From Micromonospora sp. PLK6-60 (lineage in GTDB: Bacteria > Actinomycetota > Actinomycetes > Mycobacteriales > Micromonosporaceae): DNA of 64,000 nt. This document shows, piece after piece, positions 44,612 through 51,924 of this stretch. The notes beneath the pieces were generated by a model. It was not told where the DNA came from. It was given only the letters and a program-made list of their open reading frames with translations, and made no database searches. Each line of letters starts with the position of its first letter. Position 1 is the first letter of the stretch. The position numbers and the translations under genes are program-made. The stretch spans positions 248,001-312,000 of the forward strand of contig NZ_JAIOAA010000005.1 of NCBI RefSeq assembly GCF_019890675.1. Reading direction: 5' to 3'.

Positions 44612-47326
44612 CTATCCGGCGCGGCAGCCGGGGTCGGGGCCGCTGTCGGCCATCCCGCAGTGGAAGACCTCGACCGGCGCGGCGGCCACGTCGGGCACCT
44701 TCGCCACCGTGAGCAGGGCCAACCGTTTGGCGACCGGCTCGCCGGAGTCCGGGGCGTACCGGATCAGTCCGCTGACCCCCGGGTAGCCGCCGGCGGCGTT
44801 CTGCCGCAGCACCTCGGCGTGCACCCCGGCCGGGTTGACCGCGCGCGGGTCCCAGCGCCGGCCGGTGTCGGCGTGCCGCAGCCGAGCGGCGAGGCTCTCC
44901 AACGCGCGCACCATCATCGTGGTGGCGTCGTAGGCGAGACTCACCCGCTCGCCGACCGGTGGGCCGGCCCCGGCGCGACAGCGCGGCGGGTCGAGCAGGT
45001 CGTCCGCGCCGATCCAGGTGAGGAAGCTGCCGCGGGCGTCGTCGCGCCCGGCCTGCGCCGCCCGCAGCGCGTCGCAGGTGGCCAGCGCGGCCTTCGACAC
45101 GTACGTGACCGGCAGGTTGCCCGGCGCGCTGGCCCGCAGCCCCGGGTTGGCCATGTAGCGGTTCACCGAGTCGTCGGCGACCAGGTGCCGGGGTGGATTC
45201 GCGCCGCACTCCTTGAGCGCCCGCAGGAACCCGTCGAACTCCGACCAACGCCCGGCGAAGAAGAGCATGCCGGACCAGCCGCACTCCTGGGTCAGCCGCC
45301 GCCCGCTGCGCCACTCGTCGAGCCGGGTGAGCCGGTCGCCGAACCGCTCCCGCAGGCCGTCGACCAGGGTGGCGACGTAGAGGTCGTCGGTCAGCGAGCT
45401 GCCCTCGCCGGTGGTCCAGTAGACGTGCGCCTCCCGCACCCGCAGCACCTGCCGGGCGTACGCCTCGACCATCCGGGCCTGCTCCCGGTTGGGCGCCGAC
45501 ATGGCCAGATAGAGGCTGGAGTTGGCGTCCATCCGGTCGGCCGACAGGGTGGGCGCGAGCACCGGCAGGCCGACCCGGTTGAGTTCGCGCAGCGCCGCCG
45601 CCGTGCTGGTGCGGCTGTCCACCAGCCCGACCACGCCGAGCACGGTGGGGTCGTCGCGGGCCAGCCCCTCCAGCATCCGCACCGCGTCCTCGGCGTGCCG
45701 CATCTGCCGGCCGGCGTTGGCCACCACGATGTGCAGCAGCGCCGCGTCGTCCGCCGCCGCCGACTCCTTGAGCAGCGCGTACTGGGCGGTCGCCATGCCC
45801 TCCAGTTCCTCCCGCTCGGAGACGTACGACTCCTCGTCGGTGCGGGTCCGGTTGCCGGTGAGGCTGCCGAGATAGACCAGGGTCAGGTACGGGCGTCGGT
45901 GCTCGCTGCGCCGCCACACCTCCTCGGCGGCCCGGTTCTGGGCGAAGATGCGCCGCTGCACCGCGCGCAACCGGTCCTGGCCGGGTTCGCTGTTGAAGAC
46001 CTGCCGGGCGGTGTCGCTGTAGCCGACGCACTCCCCGCCCACCAGCCGCACGCTGACCCGGTCCGCCGGCCAGGGACGGCAGTCCGGCGCCCACCGGCCG
46101 TGCGCCCACACCGCCACCCCGGCGACCAGCACCAGGGCCACCGCCGCCGGCAGGAAGCGCCGCGCCCACCACGGCGGGTCCGGCGCGACCAGGGCCGGCG
46201 GGGTGACGCCGACCGGGACAGCGACGTCGTCACCGTCCGCCCGGAGCACCAGCAGCCAGGCGCCGGGGCGGCGCAGCCGGCGGTTCTCCGGCAGCGCCTC
46301 CGCCCACTCCTCGTACGCCTCCTCGGCCTGGCCCACCGGCCGGGGCGCGGCCGGCTCGGGCGGCGGGTCGGCGGCGACGGCGACGGCGACCACCAGCAGC
46401 GGGTCGTTGCGGCCGGTCTCGTTGCGTACCTCGCCGAAGAGCCGGACCAGCGTGTCCCCGACGTTGTCCGGGCGTACGCCGTCGAGCAGCAGCACCGGGT
46501 AGGCGGTGCGCCGCCAGTCCCCCGGTCGCCAGAACCGCCGCCGGTAGGCCAGCCGCAGATCCTCCAGGAAGGCGTGCAGCAACAGCTTCTGCACCTGGGC
46601 GGGGTGCTCGCCGTCGCGCCAGCCGGCGGTGAGCCGCTCGGCGAAGCCGAGGAAGGTCACCGACTGCCGGGGCGCCAGGTACTGCTGGCGCATGAACCAG
46701 CGGTACTGCCGGCCCACCACCGGCACCCGGCCGGAGACGGCGATCCGGAACACCACGCTGGGCACCGCCCGGCGCAGCAGCCAGAGCAGCAGTTGCAGCG
46801 CGGCGCCGAGCCCGGAGTCGCCGTCCACCTGGGGGTCGTCGCCGGTACGCCGGCCCCGCCAGTCCCGCAGCCGGCGCACCAGGGTGGCCCGGCCGCTGTC
46901 CGTGGTGCCCACGTCGACGGCGAGGGTCTGGTGCATCAGCCAGTCGGCGAGGGGATAGTGCCGGAACCGCAACCGGGGCGCGCCGAACGCCTCCAGGGAG
47001 AACTGGCGGTGCAGTTCGCGCAGCAGCGTCGCGACGTCGTCGGTCGGCGGGCGGTCGGTCAGGTCCAGCACCGCGTGTGGCACCCGCCGCCCGGCCCCAC
47101 GGGCCACGAAGCGGCGCAGCAGGGCGGCCACCGCGCCGCTGCCCGCGCTCTCGTCCGCGCCCTCGCCCGCGCTCTCGTTCGCCGGCCGCAGCAGCCAGAG
47201 CAGCGGGAGCCGGCGATCGCCACGGCGGGGCCGGCGCAGCAGCCGGGCCAGCAGGGAGAGCAGCTCCGCGCCGCCGGCCGGAAGCTGCTCCCGGGTGGGC
47301 CGCGGCCGGGTCGCGGGTTCGCGCAT
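44612..47326 (-). CDS. Single-pass membrane receptor: cytoplasmic degenerate NTPase-like domain plus extracytoplasmic PBP1 domain
   Basis: A 904-residue protein of unusual build. Residues about 40-320 look like a P-loop NTPase fold with lost Walker A (LPLLWLLRPANESAGEG) but Walker-B-like strands (RVPHAVLDLTD; YPVLLLDGV). A membrane helix at about 390-410 (FLPAAVALVLVAGVAVWAHG) follows. Residues about 415-900 resemble a type-1 periplasmic binding domain of the amino-acid/Liv kind: LTLVYLGSLTGNR, VLGVVGLVDSRTSTAAALRELNRVGLPVLAPTLSADRM, AYDATTMMVRALESLAARL, with several Cys pairs. The topology should place the PBP1 domain outside. ATG at 47326 is chosen because GGAGG is five bases upstream; GTG at 47332 lies inside the ribosome site. 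A ligand-sensing receptor is inferred. Confidence 0.75.
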   Translation of the reverse strand: MREPATRPRPTREQLPAGGAELLSLLARLLRRPRRGDRRLPLLWLLRPANESAGEGADESAGSGAVAALLRRFVARGAGRRVPHAVLDLTDRPPTDDVATLLRELHRQFSLEAFGAPRLRFRHYPLADWLMHQTLAVDVGTTDSGRATLVRRLRDWRGRRTGDDPQVDGDSGLGAALQLLLWLLRRAVPSVVFRIAVSGRVPVVGRQYRWFMRQQYLAPRQSVTFLGFAERLTAGWRDGEHPAQVQKLLLHAFLEDLRLAYRRRFWRPGDWRRTAYPVLLLDGVRPDNVGDTLVRLFGEVRNETGRNDPLLVVAVAVAADPPPEPAAPRPVGQAEEAYEEWAEALPENRRLRRPGAWLLVLRADGDDVAVPVGVTPPALVAPDPPWWARRFLPAAVALVLVAGVAVWAHGRWAPDCRPWPADRVSVRLVGGECVGYSDTARQVFNSEPGQDRLRAVQRRIFAQNRAAEEVWRRSEHRRPYLTLVYLGSLTGNRTRTDEESYVSEREELEGMATAQYALLKESAAADDAALLHIVVANAGRQMRHAEDAVRMLEGLARDDPTVLGVVGLVDSRTSTAAALRELNRVGLPVLAPTLSADRMDANSSLYLAMSAPNREQARMVEAYARQVLRVREAHVYWTTGEGSSLTDDLYVATLVDGLRERFGDRLTRLDEWRSGRRLTQECGWSGMLFFAGRWSEFDGFLRALKECGANPPRHLVADDSVNRYMANPGLRASAPGNLPVTYVSKAALATCDALRAAQAGRDDARGSFLTWIGADDLLDPPRCRAGAGPPVGERVSLAYDATTMMVRALESLAARLRHADTGRRWDPRAVNPAGVHAEVLRQNAAGGYPGVSGLIRYAPDSGEPVAKRLALLTVAKVPDVAAAPVEVFHCGMADSGPDPGCRAG

Positions 47327-47394
47327 GGTCACCTCCGGGTCACGCCGGGTGTCGCACCATTGTCGACACCCGCCGCAACCCCGGGCCAGGAGGT

Positions 47395-47445
47395 AAGGAA
47401 GGGGCCCCGCTTAACACCCGGGTGTTAAGCGGGGCCCCCTGCTCA
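47395..47445. repeat. GGGGCCCC element, variant copy C with 38-bp perfect palindrome
   Basis: Positions 47401-47438 form a perfect 38-bp palindrome: GGGGCCCCGCTTAACACCC on one side and its exact complement on the other. The flank GTAAGGAAGGGGCCCC is shared with the copy at 50352-50412. It stands 11 bp after the stop of the DivIVA-like gene and so could be its terminator. Confidence 0.88.
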
Positions 47446-47456
47446 CCGGCGGGTGG

Positions 47457-47936
47457 TCAGAGCGCCTGTAGTCGCTCGGCCACCGCGTCAGCCACGGCGC
47501 GGCGCTCGTAGCCCCGCAACCGCCGGCGCAGGACGGTGGTGCGCAGCGCGTCCCGCGCGGCGACCCGCACCGCGTGACTGTCGGCGGCCAGCGCCGCGTC
47601 GGCCTGGGCGAAGAGTCGGTCGACCTGGCGGATGTCGTATCCGCCGGCGGTGACGACGAACCCCACCGGCGCGACGGGTGCCGCTCGCGGCGGCACCGGT
47701 CCGTTCCAGCCGGCCGGGAACGCGAGTGCGGCCAGCCGTTGCGCCACCGCGTCATCCACCTCGTGCGGGGCGTAACCGCGCACCCGCCGGCGCAGGTCGG
47801 CCGCCCGAAGCGCGTCTCGCGCGGCGGCCCGCAGCACCTCGCTGTCGGCGGCCAGCGCCGCGTCGACCTGGGCAAAGAGCTCCTCGACCTGGCCCATGTC
47901 ATAACCGCGCAAGGTGACCACGAACGGCAACGCCAT
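47457..47936 (-). CDS. Duplicated DivIVA-motif protein
   Basis: A 159-residue protein built of two similar units of about 75 residues. Unit 1 has FVVTLRGYDMGQVEELFAQVDAALAADSEVLRAAARDALRAADLRRRVRGYAPHEVDDAVAQRLAAL; unit 2 has FVVTAGGYDIRQVDRLFAQADAALAADS...LRTTVLRRRLRGYERRAVADAVAERLQAL. The F-x-x-x-x-x-GYD-x-x-QV pattern is the conserved N-terminal element of DivIVA/Wag31-type proteins, which bind curved membrane and organise growth poles, but the long coiled coil is absent. ATG at 47936 is chosen since the repeat begins right after it. Function unknown. Confidence 0.75.
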   Translation of the reverse strand: MALPFVVTLRGYDMGQVEELFAQVDAALAADSEVLRAAARDALRAADLRRRVRGYAPHEVDDAVAQRLAALAFPAGWNGPVPPRAAPVAPVGFVVTAGGYDIRQVDRLFAQADAALAADSHAVRVAARDALRTTVLRRRLRGYERRAVADAVAERLQAL

Positions 47937-48049
47937 GGTGCCACCGTATGCGTCGCCGGCCGAGCCGCAACCGGCGTACGCGCCCGCTCGTCGGTCGACA
48001 CCGCGACGCGTCGGCGACAGCGGGTCCACCCGCGCGGCCGGCGCGGCCG

Positions 48050-48643
48050 TCAGGCGGGAGCGCCGGATGACACCTGCGGCGGGCGCAGGCCGTCCAGCGC
48101 GATGGTCAGCACCCGGTCGCGCTGCGCCGGGTCGGGGAACTGGTACGCGGTGATGCCGCTGATCAGCCGCACCACGTCACCGAACTCGGCGTCCGGCCGG
48201 GCCGCCCCGGCGGCCTGGGCGCGGCGCAGCAGCGGCTCGCCCGCGGCATAGATCTCGGTGCGGCAGCTGCGGAACACCTCGGAGTCGTGCACCAGCTCCT
48301 CGGCCAGCGCCCGCTTGGTGCCGACGTAGGCGACGAACCGGTGCAGCCAGCCGACCAGGGCGTCCCACGGGGCGAGGTCGGCCAGGTCGGCGGCGGAGGC
48401 GCTGAGCGCGCGCACCTCCTCCACGTAGACGGCCTCGAACAGGTCCCGCCGCTGCGGGAAGTTGCGGTAGAGCGTGCCGATGCCCACCCCGGCCCGGCGG
48501 GCGATCTGCTCCAACGACGCGCCCGCGCCGGACTCGCCGAACACCTCGCGGGCGGCGGCGATCAGCGCGTCGTAGTTGCGCCGGGCGTCGGCCCGCTTCG
48601 GGCGGCGCGCGAAGACCTCGTTCGACTGGTCAGCGCTGGGCAT
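48050..48643 (-). CDS. TetR-family transcriptional repressor
   Basis: A 197-residue regulator. The N-terminal HTH reads ADARRNYDALIAAAREVFGESGAGASLEQIARRAGVGIGTLYRNFPQRRDLFEAVY; the rest is a helical ligand domain. It is divergent from an MFS drug exporter, the standard arrangement for a repressor of efflux, and a nested palindrome lies between the two. ATG at 48643 is given (GGAAGGAG about eleven bases upstream); a GTG at 48655 overlaps that site. The inducer is unknown. Confidence 0.92.
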   Translation of the reverse strand: MPSADQSNEVFARRPKRADARRNYDALIAAAREVFGESGAGASLEQIARRAGVGIGTLYRNFPQRRDLFEAVYVEEVRALSASAADLADLAPWDALVGWLHRFVAYVGTKRALAEELVHDSEVFRSCRTEIYAAGEPLLRRAQAAGAARPDAEFGDVVRLISGITAYQFPDPAQRDRVLTIALDGLRPPQVSSGAPA

Positions 48644-48671
48644 GACGCGCGTCACTCCTTCCGTCTTGCAA

Positions 48672-48714
48672 CCGGAGGGATCCCTCCACTACGTTGGTGG
48701 AGGCACCCCTCCGG
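48672..48714. promoter_or_regulatory. Nested palindrome, probable TetR operator
   Basis: Inner arms CCTCCAC (48683-48689) and GTGGAGG (48697-48703), outer arms CCGGAGGG (48672-48679) and CCCTCCGG (48707-48714), all perfect and sharing one centre. It lies in the divergent gap between the TetR gene and the MFS gene, where binding would repress both. Confidence 0.7.
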
Positions 48715-48808
48715 ATAGCGTACTCCGGAGGCCCCGGCCCACCGCGCCGCCATCGCCGCCCTTCCGCGCGAGCGGCCACCATTCCGTACCGAACGGGAGT
48801 TCTCCCAC

Positions 48809-50338
48809 ATGATCGACACCTTCCGGCGCGGCTCGCGCCGGATGACGTTCCTCGTCCTCGCGGCCGGCGCCGGCTTCTTCTCGATGCTCCAGTCGCTGAT
48901 CACCCCGGCGCTGCCCACCATCCAGCACGACCTGCACACCACGCCGAACACGGTGACCTGGGTGCTGACCGCGTACCTGCTCTCCGCGTCGATCTTCACG
49001 CCGATCCTCGGCCGGGTCGGCGACATGGTCGGCAAGGAGCGGATGCTTGTCGTCTCGCTCGCCGCGCTCGCGCTGGGCTGCCTGCTGGCCGCCGTCGCGC
49101 CGAGCGTCGGCGTGCTGATCGCCGCCCGGGTGGTCCAGGGCATCGGCGGCGCCGTCTTCCCGCTGTCGTTCGGCATCATCCGCGACGAGTTTCCCGCCGC
49201 CCGGGTGAGCTCGGCGGTGGCGTCGATCTCGGCGGTCGTGGCCGTCGGCGGCGGGCTGGGCGTCGTGCTCGCCGGCCCGATCGTGGCCACCCTGGGCTAC
49301 CGGTGGCTGTTCTGGATCCCGCTGGTCGTGGTCGGCCTGACCGCGCTGGCCGCGCACCGGTTCGTGCCCCGCTCGCCGGTGCGCACCCCGGGCCGGATCA
49401 ACTGGGCCAGCGCCGTGCTGCTCTCCGGCTGGCTGGTGGCGCTGCTGCTGCCGGTCAGCAAGGGCACCGCCTGGGGCTGGGGCTCCGGCCGGGTCATCGG
49501 GCTGCTGATGCTGGCCGTGGTGCTGGTGACCGGCTGGCTGGCGGTCGAGGCCCGCGCCGCGAACCCACTGATCGACCTGCGGATGATGCGCCTGCCCGCG
49601 GTCTGGACCACCAACCTGGTCGCGCTGCTCTACGGCGCCTCGATGTTCGCCGTCTACGCCTTCCTGCCGCAGTTCGCGCAGATCCCGGCCAGCGCCGGCT
49701 ACGGCTTCGGCGCCAGCATCACCCAGGCCGGGCTGCTGATGCTGCCGATGCTGGTCGGCATGTTCGTGGCCGGCCTGCTGGCCGGGCGGCTGGAGTCCCG
49801 GTTCAGCGCCAAGGCACAGCTGAGCACCGGCGCGGTCTTCAACGTGGCCGCCGCGGCGATGCTCACCGTCGCGCACGACACCCGCTGGCAGGTCGGCCTG
49901 GCCGGCGGCCTGGTGGGGCTCGGCATCGGGCTGGCGTTCGCCTCGATGGCGAACCTGATCGTGGCCAACGTGCCGGCCCGCCAGACCGGCGCGGCGACCG
50001 GCATGAACGCCAACATCCGCACCATCGGCGGCGCGATCGGCGCGGCGCTGGCCAGCACCGTGATCACCGCCAACCCGCAGCCGAGCGGCCTGCCCCGGGA
50101 GGCCGGCTTCACCGCGGGCTTCCTGCTGCTCACCGGCATCTCGCTGGCCGCCGCACTGGCCGCGCTGGCCGTACCGTCCGGGCGCCGGGCCCGGCGCACC
50201 GGACCAGCCGTACGGGCCGTGCCCGGCGCTCCGGCCGCACCCGGCGTGCCGGCCGTGGCGCCGGATGGTGGCGGTGGTGGCGGCCGCGTCCGGGGTGCGG
50301 AGCCCACCGGCGAGTTGGCGCCGGTGGGGGCCCGCTGA
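48809..50338 (+). CDS. MFS drug exporter (DHA2/EmrB-QacA type)
   Basis: A 509-residue major-facilitator transporter with about 14 membrane helices, expected to export drugs or metabolites by proton antiport. Motifs: ITPALPTIQHDLHTTPNTVTWVLTAYLLSASIFTPILGRVGDMVGKERML (motif A region), RVVQGIGGAVFPLSFGIIRDEFP, and motif C-like GGGLGVVLAGPIV in helix 5. A Gly/Pro/Ala-rich cytoplasmic tail follows the last helix. GGGAG lies nine bases upstream of the ATG. It is probably repressed by the divergent TetR protein. Its substrate is not shown. Confidence 0.93.
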   Translation: MIDTFRRGSRRMTFLVLAAGAGFFSMLQSLITPALPTIQHDLHTTPNTVTWVLTAYLLSASIFTPILGRVGDMVGKERMLVVSLAALALGCLLAAVAPSVGVLIAARVVQGIGGAVFPLSFGIIRDEFPAARVSSAVASISAVVAVGGGLGVVLAGPIVATLGYRWLFWIPLVVVGLTALAAHRFVPRSPVRTPGRINWASAVLLSGWLVALLLPVSKGTAWGWGSGRVIGLLMLAVVLVTGWLAVEARAANPLIDLRMMRLPAVWTTNLVALLYGASMFAVYAFLPQFAQIPASAGYGFGASITQAGLLMLPMLVGMFVAGLLAGRLESRFSAKAQLSTGAVFNVAAAAMLTVAHDTRWQVGLAGGLVGLGIGLAFASMANLIVANVPARQTGAATGMNANIRTIGGAIGAALASTVITANPQPSGLPREAGFTAGFLLLTGISLAAALAALAVPSGRRARRTGPAVRAVPGAPAAPGVPAVAPDGGGGGGRVRGAEPTGELAPVGAR

Positions 50339-50351
50339 CTCCCGCCGCTAC

Positions 50352-50412
50352 CGGCGGCTGTTAACAGGGGGCCCCTGCTATACCGAATGCGTTAACAGGG
50401 GCCCCTTCCTTA
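50352..50412. repeat. GGGGCCCC/GTTAAC doublet element, copy B (inverted)
   Basis: Reverse complement of the element at 25729-25788: GTTAACAGGGGGCCCCT (50360-50376) and GTTAACAGGGGCCCCTT (50391-50407), again 31 bp apart, with the shared spacer GCTATACCG. It lies between the convergent MFS and gltD genes, 14 bp after the MFS stop. Confidence 0.85.
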
Positions 50413-50418
50413 CACGGG

Positions 50419-51924
50419 TCAGCGGGCGGCCAGCGGCTGGCGGGCCGGGTCGACCGGGGCGGGCAGCTCCCCCACCCCGCCCAGGTACGCGTGGATCGCC
50501 GCCGCGGCGGCCCGCCCCTCGGCGATGGCCCAGACGATCAGCGACGCCCCCCGGTGCATGTCCCCGGCGACGAAGACGCCGTCGGCGGCCTGCCAGTCCG
50601 GCCGGGCGTCCACCGCGCCCCGCGCGTTGCGGGTCACCCCGAACTGGGCCAGCAGCGGCTGCTCCTCGGTGCCCTCGAAGCCGATGGCCAGCAGCACCAG
50701 GTCGGCCGGCAACTCCCGTTCGGTGCCGGGCAGCACGGTCAGGAACCGCCGGCCGTCCCGCTTCTCCACGGTCACCTCGGCGATCCGTACGCCCTTCACC
50801 TGGCCGGTGCCGTCGTCGACGAACTCCTGCACGGCGACGGCGAAGACCCGCTCGCCGCCCTCCTCGTGCGCCGGGTAGCTGCGCAGCACCCACGGCCAGG
50901 TCGGCCACGGGTCCCGCTCGGCGTCCCGGGCGTGCGGCGGCTCCGGGTAGAGGTCGAGCTGGTGCACCCCGGCCGCGCCCTGCCGGTGGGCCACGCCCAG
51001 GCAGTCGGCGGCGGTGTCGCCACCGCCGATGATCACCACGTGTTTGCCGGCCGCGTCGATCGGGGTGCCGTCGGGGAGGGTGGCCAGGGCCGGCCGGCCC
51101 GCACCCGACGCGGCCACCACCCGGTTCGCGGCCACCAGGTGCGACATCGCCTGGTGTACGCCGCGCAGCGCCCGGCCCGGGGTCTCCGGGGTGTCCCGGC
51201 CCTGCAACGCCCCGCAGGCCAGCAGCACCGCGTCGTGCTCGGCGCGCAGCCGCTCGGCGGTGACGTCCACGCCGACGTGCACGCCGGTGCGGAACTCGAC
51301 CCCCTCGGCGGCGAGCTGGGCCAGCCGCCGGTCGACGTGCCGCTTCTCCAGCTTGAAGTCGGGGATGCCGTAGCGGAGCAGGCCGCCGGTCGCGTCGTCG
51401 CGCTCGTACACGGTGACCCGGTGGCCGGCGCGGGCGAGCTGCTGCGCGGCGGCGAGGCCGGCGGGCCCGGAGCCGACCACGGCGACCGATCGCCCGGTCG
51501 GTGCCGGCGCGGGGCGCGGGTCGAGCCCGCCCCCGGCCGCCGCCGCGTCGGCGATCTCCACCTCGACCTGCTTGATGGTGACCGGCTGCTGCCCGCCGAG
51601 GCCGAGCACGCAGGCCGCCTCGCAGGGCGCCGGGCAGAGCCGCCCGGTGAACTCCGGGAAGTTGTTGGTGGCGTGCAGCGACTCCACGGCGGCGTCCCAG
51701 TTGCCGGTGCGGACCAGGTCGTTCCAGTCCGGGATGCGGTTGCCCAGCGGGCAGCCGTCGTGGCAGAACGGGATGCCGCAGTCCATGCACCGGGTGGCCT
51801 GCTCGCGGATCAGCTCCTCGCCGGCCGGCGGGTAGACCTCCCGCCAGTCCAGGATCCGCACCGGCACCGGCCGGCGGGCCGGCAGCCGCCGGTCGTAGCG
51901 CAGGAAACCGTTCGGGTCAGGCAC
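50419..51924 (-). CDS. gltD: Glutamate synthase (NADPH) small subunit
   Basis: A 501-residue subunit that passes electrons from NADPH through FAD and 4Fe-4S clusters to GltB, for glutamate formation from glutamine and 2-oxoglutarate. N-terminal cluster ligands are in [26 protein letters not shown] and AACV; FAD site [33 protein letters not shown] site [17 protein letters not shown]-terminal FAD-binding [25 protein letters not shown]. Its GTG overlaps the gltB stop by eight bases (GTGCCTGA), preceded by GGAGGTGG, so translation is coupled. Confidence 0.97.
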   Translation of the reverse strand: MPDPNGFLRYDRRLPARRPVPVRILDWREVYPPAGEELIREQATRCMDCGIPFCHDGCPLGNRIPDWNDLVRTGNWDAAVESLHATNNFPEFTGRLCPAPCEAACVLGLGGQQPVTIKQVEVEIADAAAAGGGLDPRPAPAPTGRSVAVVGSGPAGLAAAQQLARAGHRVTVYERDDATGGLLRYGIPDFKLEKRHVDRRLAQLAAEGVEFRTGVHVGVDVTAERLRAEHDAVLLACGALQGRDTPETPGRALRGVHQAMSHLVAANRVVAASGAGRPALATLPDGTPIDAAGKHVVIIGGGDTAADCLGVAHRQGAAGVHQLDLYPEPPHARDAERDPWPTWPWVLRSYPAHEEGGERVFAVAVQEFVDDGTGQVKGVRIAEVTVEKRDGRRFLTVLPGTERELPADLVLLAIGFEGTEEQPLLAQFGVTRNARGAVDARPDWQAADGVFVAGDMHRGASLIVWAIAEGRAAAAAIHAYLGGVGELPAPVDPARQPLAAR

